DNA from: Kingdonia uniflora
Taxonomy: Eukaryota > Streptophyta > Magnoliopsida > Ranunculales > Circaeasteraceae
NCBI GenBank assembly: GCA_014058105.1
Contig: JACGCM010002375.1
Location: forward strand, 62,001-126,000
Direction: 5' to 3'
Length of the DNA: 64,000 bases
The first letter of the stretch is position 1, and each line of letters starts with the position of its first letter. Of the stretch, positions 55,950 to 64,000 are shown in pieces. Position numbers and translations under genes: made by a program. The notes under the pieces were generated by a model. That model was not told the DNA's origin and searched no databases. It saw only the letters and a program-made list of their open reading frames with translations.

Positions 55950-57660
55950 TTGTTTTTTCTCTCTCTGCAGATCATGGGGTACATGGTGAAATTACTGGAG
56001 ATATGGGCTCGAGAAAGTGTGGTTGGGGTCAATAGCTTCTGTAGAGGCTTTGGGAGGTATTTTGGCTATCTGAGATATGAGGGTGATTAGGATTTTAGAC
56101 AATCCGTTACTGGGGTCTTATTCCATCGCGCTTGACTGTGTGAATGTCCATGATCAATCCAAGGGTGACTACATGGGTATATGGTCCAACTGATAAACAC
56201 GATTCGTCGACTTTCTTGGAGGAGCTTTCTGATATTTAATGTTTATGGGATGATCCTTGATGTATCAAGTGAGACTTCAATGTCATCCGCGTCGTTCATG
56301 AAATAAAAGGACGTAATAGGATCAATAGGAATATGAGAGAGTTTAACGAATTTTTTCAAGTACATGGGCTCATCGATGTACCCGTGGGATGGAGTTTACT
56401 TGGACAAACATCCATAGGGAACATCTGTTCATATGATGTATAGTGCTTGGTACCGACGATTTCGTCAGATCATACCTCTTATGTTTCTAAATAATGGAGC
56501 AGTTTGGCCACGCCCTTCTCCTTTCAATTGAGAGCTCTGGTGGTTTCCATGCAATTAGTTAGTTCTTCTGCTAGAAGAGTGGTGGAACTCCTCATTCTAT
56601 GGTATAAGATGAAAGTCCTTAAGCATAAGTTGATGGACTGTAAGACTAAATTAGGTAAAATGGATTTGAAAACTCACACTTATAAATAGTGTTTGCACTA
56701 GGTTGGGAATGGGAAAAGATGGATCGGTGGAGAACATGTTGTAGCTCTTCAGGTTTGTATAAGGAACTGCTTCAATGGCGACCCAAATTGGACGGGTTGG
56801 ACATCGGCAATATTAGCTTAAGGCAGGTTGGCTTAAAAGGGAATTTGATACAAATTAATTTTGGAGGCTTTGTGGAGTTTTGGTGGGGATAAAGCTTCCG
56901 GGTCGGTTGGATACCGAATGCAATTTTGTGGCAAATGGTGGCATATTGGAGATGTTCTGGATAGACTGGAGGAGTTTCATTGACTGGAGGCATTATGCGA
57001 CTCTCTTAAGCTTAAATCAAAGCCTTCTGGATCTAGGGAGTTAAATATTTGAATTATCAGCCCTCGACACCAAAATCCTAAAGTCAATGATCTTCGAAGC
57101 GTCCTTTCATACTTCTAAAACATTGGCGAAGAGGTTGAGACAGATAGTATCAGTGAAGTGCCCTACACTCGATAAACTGGGTTGTAGTGCTAGTATGTAT
57201 GTTGCGCTTGACCTTATCAAGAATCTCAAGTGGTCCAATGCACAATGTAGCAGTTTCCTTCTTTCTGAATGTCATTATCCTCCGGAGTTGGTGAGGACTT
57301 CAGAAGCACTTGGCCAGCAACCTGAACCTCCAATGATCTTCTATGCCGGTAGCGTAGCTTTTCTAAGGACTCAGATGTACATAACCACTCTCTGGTTCCA
57401 GCTATCTTCTCAGCAATCTGTTAAACAAACTTAGGCTCCAATGCACTTGTCTTTCCAATCTGTCCCCAACATATTGGCGATCTGCAAAGTCTACCATGTA
57501 CAGACTCAAAGGCTGCCATACTGATACTCAATCTGAAATGTAGCCCATTGATCCAAGGTGGTTGACCCGTTCTATTATTTCATACGATCTTAACATTTCA
57601 TTCATTCATTTATGTTTTGGTTGGTAATTTACTTACTTTTGCTGTTCCAAAAAAAACTTT
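55950..57660 (+). mobile_element. LINE (L1-type) remnant with endonuclease domain
   Basis: At 56255-56480 the frame reads DFNVIRVVHEIKGRNRINRNMREFNEFFQVHGLIDVPVG, the 'GDFN..R...E..G...........F' block of the APE-like endonuclease in plant LINE ORF2. Further on are LKHKLMDCKTKLGKMDLK (56610-56680) and VGNGKRWIGG (56700). The RT core is missing. The 3' end appears to be GGTTGGTAATTTACTTACTTTTGCTGTTCC followed by AAAAAAAA (57648-57656). It lies between the host gene and the second MUN-gene copy and contains many stops. Confidence 0.65.
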
Positions 57661-57811
57661 ATATAATGTAATCATTAGTTGGATGCCACTGTATTTACAA
57701 CTGGATTATGCATCCACTTACATTCCTAAAGTTTGAGTCACATACACAATGATTTAGATATGTTTTATCTATTTATTTTATATCTTTGCGGTTTAATATG
57801 GGTCCTGGCAG

Positions 57812-59347
57812 TTAGCAAAGAAGATTTGATACTGCCTGTTCCGATCCTTACGGGATACAAGAAGGAACTTCGAATTAAGGCATTTATGAAAAAAGAGGTT
57901 GTTGATCCTAGGTTGCCCGATGAGAGAAGGTCCAGCCAAATTAATGTGCTGACAACACCAAAACTTTGTGTTCAGGTAAATACACTACATGTGAGTATAT
58001 TTAGTGATTCTCTGCATAGTAATAGCTGGATTTACTTTCTTAACAAGAATCTAACTTTAATTTCTTTTTTCGTGCAACTTTATTTGTACAAAGCTAAAGG
58101 TATCATAGACTTTTGAACTAAATCATTTAATTTAATGTACCTAGATCAATGACTAGATTTCTATGTCATATGATTCATATCCATAACATGATATTACTGA
58201 GGCTTATAAGAGCAACCCCTGCAGAGTGTGGGTGTGGGTGTGGGTGTGGGTGTGGGTGCCGCCCCGTACTCAACTCAAACTTACACTCATTTCTTCCCAG
58301 TAGTTCATCTTAGTCAGCAACTTGTAAAAAATGTCCAGCTTCTAAAAACCACGGCATGCCCTGAGCCTGCCAAAAATGATCAAACATCTTTTTTCCTGAA
58401 GTTTTCTTCTTTATTTTGAACCTGCCCCCTGCTCTTTTCTTCCCCTTCCCCATCAAATCTATAATCTCCATTTTGGTAACTGAGGTCTTTACCTTCACCC
58501 CAACTTGCTTTTGCAAAGAAAAATAAAATGATAATGTCTTCACACTCTTACTTTTGTGTGCAACTGACGGTGCCTGCAGTTTATTTGGAATACCATATTT
58601 GTTCTTCCGCACATTGAACCCATTTCTTAGTTACAATTGCACTGGTTGAAGATCCTATTTAAACTTCTAAAGTTGCATTATGCTTAATGTTGTGGTATTG
58701 TCATTCTAGAATTAAGAAAATCTGGCTTTTCCTCTCTGTTCTTCTCTTTGAGAAGGTAAAATAATTTATACCCTGCTCGAATGGCAAACTAGCACTCATA
58801 ACCCGTGTAGTGGGATAATAGGATCCGTCATTACTTGATCTCACCTTGAATATAATCATGTCCAAAATCGAGTTCATTGGTGGTCTGAACTCTGAACTCT
58901 GAACTCTGAACTATCATATCTGTGTACTTACTCATCAAACCATATTCATTTAACTGTAAGATAATGATATATCAGAGTTTATCAGTCTTGGGATGCTTCA
59001 TCTATATTTACCGTATCATAATGTGTAGAGAGGTCACTAGATAAGAAATCCGGAACCTTTTTCCAAAAAGACATATTTGATGGGACTAGAAAGGATATAA
59101 ATGCAGCTATCGACAGAATTTGCGAGTTTACATGTATGCTTCGTTGCACATTCTTTATGTTTGTTTTCTCCGGAGAATATTTGGGATTGCTTCCTTCTTT
59201 TTGGTTTTTGTAGGAACCAAGATTATATTTTGGGATTTAAGAGAGCCATTCATAGACAGCTTATACAAACCCAGTGTTTTGCAGGCTAGGCTGGAAACAA
59301 TACTAATTGACCCACTTGATATAAAAATCGTTACTTTAAATTTCTAA
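57812..59347 (+). pseudogene. Second partial copy of the PATROL1-type MUN-domain gene
   Basis: Exon 57812-57990 (acceptor CTGGCAG, donor GTGAGT) encodes SKEDLILPVPILTGYKKELRIK and ...DPRLPDERRSSQINVLTTPKLCVQVNTLH, the segment that precedes the exons found at 5347. Then come the counterparts of 5347-5451 (about 59027-59131) and 5532-5641 (59213-59322). Two lesions are visible: the last base of the first of these exons is T in place of G, so the spliced codon GGA becomes TGA, and the donor after the next exon has changed from ACAGTAAG to ATAAAAA. The copy is cut at 59347 by a gypsy LTR. It is therefore a pseudogene. Confidence 0.85.
58226..58258. repeat. Microsatellite (GTGTGG)n
   Basis: Five copies of GTGTGG in the intron of the second MUN-gene copy, absent from the corresponding place near 4795. 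Confidence 0.9.
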
Positions 59348-59829
59348 TGATCCAGGAGGATCTAGAGTTATATAAAGATTTGTAAAAGTTGTTCGAACGA
59401 AGTTTAGTGTCGTTCGAATGAGTAGACATGCCATCTGAAAATTTGGCCCAAAGCCACTTTTTCGTTCGAACGAAGTTGAGTGTCGTTCGAACGAGTTGGT
59501 CTAGGGTTTAGACCAATTAGGAGTAAAGTCGTTCGAACGACTCCCTAGTTCGTTCGAACGACTTTGGCGATGTTTTGGAATCTCAAACGTTGTTTTGCCT
59601 CGAGATCCGTTATTTATGATTTTTCGAGTTCCCTAGTATATAATGGGAACTTAGGTTATTTTTTAGGTTATGTTAGATTTGAAAAGAGTTCTGAGAGAAG
59701 TCTAGGGTTTGAGAGATTCTCTTTGTAATTACTGCGTTTTAGTAATTGAATTCTCTATTTTTCTAAACCAATTGGTGTTCTTCGTGTTCCTCTACTAACT
59801 AAAAGTTTCTCAATCGTATTGTGGATTAA
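59348..59829 (+). repeat. 5' LTR of the right-hand Ty3/gypsy element
   Basis: The left border is set by loss of similarity to the first MUN-gene copy at about 59348 (TGATCC). The right border is not sharp; the primer-binding site starts at 59831. It contains TATATAAT at about 59637 (possible TATA box) and six GTTCGAAC/GTTCGAAT palindromes between 59391 and 59562. Confidence 0.6.
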
Positions 59830-59830
59830 G

Positions 59831-59842
59831 TGGTATCAGTTT
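59831..59842 (+). other. Primer-binding site (initiator-Met tRNA type)
   Basis: TGGTATCAGTTT matches the first nine bases of the usual TGGTATCAGAGC. Confidence 0.75.
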
Positions 59843-59878
59843 TCCAGTTTTCGATTCTCGGGGGGTTGATTGTGGTTT

Positions 59879-61160
59879 ATGGTCTCTACACGTGACCGTC
59901 TCAAGCAAACGAAGGAGAAGAAGAATGACAATTTGGAGATGGGCGATCCTAACGAAAGACTTACGATTTTGGAAACGACAGTTTCTACCCTAAGTTCTGC
60001 TGTATGAGAGTTAGTGGAGCAGTTGCGTCTCACGAACCTCGCTAAGGCTTCCACTTCAGTGGAACGGCGAGGCCGTTCGAAGAAGAAAGGGGTTATGGAG
60101 GTAGATGGGGACGAGGATGTTTCGGTATTCGATGATTCTAGTGATGCCGATTCCATCAAGAAGTACCCAGATTTTGGTAAGTCAACGAATCCTATGCGTA
60201 ATCTTCGTCTTGGTTTTAAGATTGAGATTCTAGTTTTCGATGGATCCGTCGACGCCGAGAAATTAGATAATTGGTTAGATAGGTTGAAGACCTATTTTTC
60301 TATTGATGAATATTCTAACGCTCAGAAGATTTGCTTCTCTACTTTGAAATTCACAAGTCACACTCACGTGGTGGAAATCCTATCGAAAACGACATAATGT
60401 CGGAAGTCTGAGTTGGAAGGAATTCAAGGTCTTGGTGAGGAAGCAATTCTATCCAATTGGGTATGAACAGGAGCGGTAGTATAAATGACACAATTTGCGC
60501 CAAAAGTTTGGGCAATCCATACAACAATTCACTACGGAGTTTCATAACCAAGCATTGGTTTTGGATATTGACATGGAGGAGTACGATGTGTTCATGAAGT
60601 ATACGGGGGGTTTGTCGGAGTCCATTCGAAGAGAATTAAAGCTCTTCAATATGGCAAATATCGAAGACGCTACCATTAAAGTAATTGCCATTGAAGGCAA
60701 GTACTTGAAGAGCGACAAGAAAGACGACAAGAACAAGTTGGGGTACAAGGCTAATTAGAAGTTTGATCAGAAAGGGGAGTCCAAAGGAGAGGGGTCTTCA
60801 TTCAAAGGGATTATCTGTAGTCATTACAAAGCTAATGGGCACAATTCTGATAGATGTTGGAAACTTCACTTGGAGCTTCGGCGGAAGGAGGAGAATGGCA
60901 AGAAAGAGAAACGTGCACTAGCCACAGCGATTGTGGATCTTTCAGATTTAGATAAGCCAAATCCTAAGCTTACTCTAATGTTCAAGCAACATCTGGCTAT
61001 CGACGAGGCGAGTCGAAAAGAGCTTTTCTTTGTCAGCATTCAGATGAAGCAGAGCTTAGTCGAGGCCATCATGGATTCGGATAGTCAGATGAATTTAATT
61101 TCTGAGGCGGTGGTGATGAAGATGGGTTTGGCTACTGTGGCTCATCCGAAGCCGTAAGGT
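59879..61160 (+). pseudogene. Ty3/gypsy gag and protease start
   Basis: ATG at 59879 (MVSTRDRLKQTKEKKN); TGA at about 60005. The frame reopens from 60014: FDGSVDAEKLDNWLDRLKTYF is the capsid core, further on FMKYTGGLSESIRREL. A zinc knuckle near 60822 reads CSHYKANGHNSDRC, with the second Cys replaced by Tyr. The protease active site near 61074 reads MDSDSQMNLIS in place of D-S/T-G. Stops at about 60396 and 60756 and a frame change near 60480 show decay. Confidence 0.8.
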
Positions 61161-64000
61161 TTGGGGTTGGATTCAGAAAGACGCGGAGTTGAAGATCACT
61201 AAGCAGTGTACGTTCAAATTTGCGATTACTGAGAAGTTTATTGACGAAGTGACATGTGAGGTGGTTCCGTTGGACGTGTGTCAAGTCATCTTGGGTAGCC
61301 TTTATCTTTGGGACCGAGATGCAATCCTTTACCGTCGTGCTCGCAAGTATTGCTTGGTAAAGGATGGGACTGAGTTTCATATTAATGCGTACAAGGAACA
61401 TATCACTACCAGTAATTTGGTAACGGTGACTCGGGCAAAAAGGTTGGTTAATACGAGCTGCAAATTTGTTTTGCTGTTAGTGCGACAGGTTCAAGGGGAT
61501 CTGTCGGCTACAGTATTGTCTACTTTGGCAATGTCTTTTAAGTAACAAACCGATATAGGGGAGTTACAAGAGGAGTATGAAGACTTGTTTCTGGGCATAG
61601 AAGGGATGCCGCATAAGAGGGATGTGGAGCATGATATCACCTTGGTGGCTGGTGAGCCACTACTCAATATTGGGTTATATCGGACTTCTGTTACAGAGTC
61701 TGATGAGATCAAAAACAGATACATGAACTCCTGGAGTAAGGAGTTATTAATCCAAGTTGCTCACCTTGTGGTTCGCCGGTGTTACTGGTACCGAAGAAGG
61801 ATGGGTCTTGGAGGATGTGTGTGGATTATCGGGCGTTGAACAAGATCACGGTGAAGAATCGTTATCCGCTTCCACGGATTGACGAGCTTTTAGATGAATT
61901 GCAGACGGCTCGGTTTTTCATCAAGTTGGATCTTAAGTCGGGTTACCATCAAGTTAGAATCCGGGAGGAGGATACTTGGAAGATAGCGTTCAAGACCAAA
62001 CAGGGCTTATTTGAGTGGTTAGTGATACCTTTTGGGTTATGCAATGCTTCGACGATGTTTATGCGGCTAATGAATGAGGTACTTCGTACATTTATTGATG
62101 ATTTTGTGATTATATATTTGGATGATATCTTGATATATAGTCGTACATGGGAGGAGCATCTTGGGCATTTACGCAAAATGTTGGGCGTGTTGCGATCACA
62201 ACAACTTTTTCTGAACGGGAAGAAGTGCGACTTTGGGAAACGGGAGCTAGTCTATTTGGATTTTATTGTTGGTGGCGGCGAGCTTAAGGTCGATCCAGAA
62301 AAGGTCTCGGTCATTACTAATTGACCTAGACCCCGCACAGTGACGGAAGTGAGGAGTTTTATGGGTTCTTGTCAGTACTTACGGAAATTTATACGGCATT
62401 TTTCACAAATAGCCGTACCGTTGCATTCTTTGACGAAGAACGGGGTACAGTTTGTGTGGGAAGAGCACCATGAGAAGACCTTTCTATTACCAAAGCGGAA
62501 AATTACGGATGCACCAGTGTTAGCATTGCCTAATTTGCAGCGGCCTTTTAAGGTCGAGACAGATGCGTCAGACTATGCATTGGGGGCAATCCTTTTACAG
62601 GATGTGAAGCAGGTTGCTTACCATTCTGAGATGTTTACAGGAGCAGTACGCAACTATCCTACCTACGATAAGGAGTTTTACGCACTATATCAATCAGTTA
62701 AGCATTGGAGGAGTTACTTATTGGGGAAGGAGGTTATGGTACATTCCGATCACAAACCGTTACAGTTCTTATCTACGCAGTCCAAGCTTCAGCAAGCTTG
62801 CCATATGAAGTGGATATCGTACCTTCAGCAGTTTACCTTATTAATCAAGTATAAGAAAGGAGTGGACAACAAGATGGCTGATATGTTATTTCAACCCCCA
62901 TTATCAACTATTTCCGCTTTATTGGTAGCTCTGCAGATCCAGCCGATTGTTTCTTCTGAGTACGTTTCAGGGTATGACAACGACAAGGAGCTTTGTGTGA
63001 TTCACGAGAAGTTGCTGCAGGGCAAGACGTGCGAATATGTTCTGAAGGATGGCTTGATTTACAGGGGCAGTCTACTATGTATTCCTGAGGGTGGAGACCG
63101 TTTACAGTGGATTTGAGAGGCACATTGTTCCTGGGTGGCAGGTTATTTCGGGGTTGAGAATACTCTTTTGAATTTGCGGCGTTATGTCTATTGGCCGAAG
63201 ATGCAGTTGGATGTTGCTCGTGTGGTTCGTGGTTGCGTGTTATGCAACACATCGAAACCTTCCAATAGGAAGATAGGACTGTACTTACCATTGCCAGTTC
63301 CTAGTCGACCTTGGGAGAGTATTTTAATAGATTTTATGGGTGGTCTGCCCATGACCAGGTTTAAGAATGACTCTTTGTTTGTGGTGGTGGATCGATTCAG
63401 CAAGATGATTGTTCTTATTTCATGCCAGAAGATGGTCACTTGAGAAGGAGCAGCGTGATTGTTTTTCAGAGACGTCTGGGGTATTTTGGGCTCCCTTCTT
63501 CTATTATTTCTGATAAGGATAGCCATTTTTTGGGGCATTTCTGGAGATCGTTAAGGGGGATGATGGATACTAAGTTGAAGAAAAGTACCGCTTTTCATCT
63601 GCAGATAGACGGGCAAACAGAGGTCGTTAACCGCATTTTGGTACATTTACTACGGGGATTCCATTTTAAGCATCCTAAGACTTGGGATGAGAGTTTACCG
63701 TATCTTCAGTTTGCGTTCAACCGGGCGATTCATGGTTCCACGTTGAAGTCTTCTTTTGAAGATTGTTTGGGGTACTTGCTGTAAAGCCCTTTTGATTTGG
63801 CGTTTAGTCTTGGCGATAAGACGGTGTCCGTAAAGGAGGAAGAGGAGCAGGTTAAAGCTCAATGTTTCATTGAGAAGATCAGCAAGGTTCATGAGGTGGT
63901 TGAAGCTCAGTTGAAGAAGACTCAAGCGAAGTATAAGGCTCGCCACGACAAGCATATGGTTCAGTGTACTTTTCTTGAGGACGACCTCGTTTTTTGTATT
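61160..64000 (+). pseudogene. Ty3/gypsy pol: protease end, RT, RNase H, integrase (incomplete)
   Basis: RT (61779-62324) has [40 protein letters not shown] and an intact [13 protein letters not shown] at 62322 splits it from the connection and RNase H (62340-63116): ETDASDYALGAILLQ, YDKEFYALYQSVKHWR, HSDHKPLQFL. After TGA at 63114, integrase (63117-63784) has a changed zinc region (CSWVAGYFGVENTL..CVLCNTSK), LIDFMGGLP, IISDKDSHFLGHFW and QIDGQTEVVNRIL, so all three catalytic acidic residues are kept. Further stops are at about 63440 and 63782. A C-terminal shard (QVKAQCFIEKISKVHEVV) continues toward the window edge. Confidence 0.85.

Larger units (their letters stand above)
59348..64000 (+). 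mobile_element. Ty3/gypsy element, 5' part, runs off the window
   Basis: LTR, primer-binding site TGGTATCAG (59831), gag, protease, RT, RNase H and integrase in Ty3/gypsy order. It is inserted into the second MUN-gene copy: similarity to 5670 stops at TAAT (59348). The 3' part and LTR lie beyond 64000. Coding is broken by stops. It is a different lineage from the Tat-like element: single RNase H, RT with YLDDILIYS. Confidence 0.88.

Noticed and set aside
1..64000. tRNA, rRNA or a novel bacterial-type defence or biosynthetic cluster
   Set aside because: No such RNA gene or gene cluster was found; the content is plant host genes and transposable elements.

Overview
This window is nuclear DNA from a flowering plant, most likely a eudicot. 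The evidence is AT-rich sequence, GT-AG introns in plant-specific genes, and plant lineages of LTR retrotransposons, LINEs, hAT and MITE elements. There is no sign of bacterial gene organisation. I cannot name the species.

Layout. (1) 1-4795: AT-rich DNA without a gene I recognise, with an old LTR remnant. (2) 5347-8403: the last six exons, in frame and ending in a stop, of a MUN-domain (DUF810) gene of the PATROL1 type. (3) 8570-12504: MITE-like elements with unusual hairpins, then a 2.75-kb element with long inverted repeats that carries a diverged LTR and an array of near-palindromic 18-mers. (4) 12722-42628: a 30-kb transposon nest. An old Ty1/copia element is split in gag by a 15.6-kb (net) Tat-lineage Ty3/gypsy element on the minus strand, which has perfect 5-bp target duplications and two RNase H domains. 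The long opposite-strand coding region of that element is itself split by a 1.3-kb hAT element and by a second, 6.1-kb Ty1/copia element. (5) 42650-45100: two partial copies of the start of a PPR-like gene, a LINE 3' end and a MITE. (6) 45779-55156: the one apparently complete host gene, with three exons and 323 codons, probably encoding a mitochondrially targeted plant protein. Its second intron is 7.25 kb and holds a MULE-like MITE, a GC-richer organelle-like block with tandem repeats, and an antisense pseudogene resembling the end of PELP1. (7) 55741-57660: LINE remains. (8) 57812-59347: a second, broken copy of part of the PATROL1-type gene. It is cut off by (9) the 5' part of another Ty3/gypsy element that runs out of the window at 64000.

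How it fits together. Only two loci look like possible working host genes: the 45.8-55.2 kb gene and perhaps the 5.3-8.4 kb gene end. Nearly everything else is repeat DNA whose order of insertion can be read from nested target duplications: copia-2 first, then the Tat-like element, then hAT and copia-1 inside it. All retroelement coding regions seen here carry stop codons, frameshifts or lost catalytic residues. The most distinctive features are the long coiled-coil antisense coding region of the Tat-like element with its two precise insertions, the dense palindrome arrays, and the split duplication of the MUN-domain gene.
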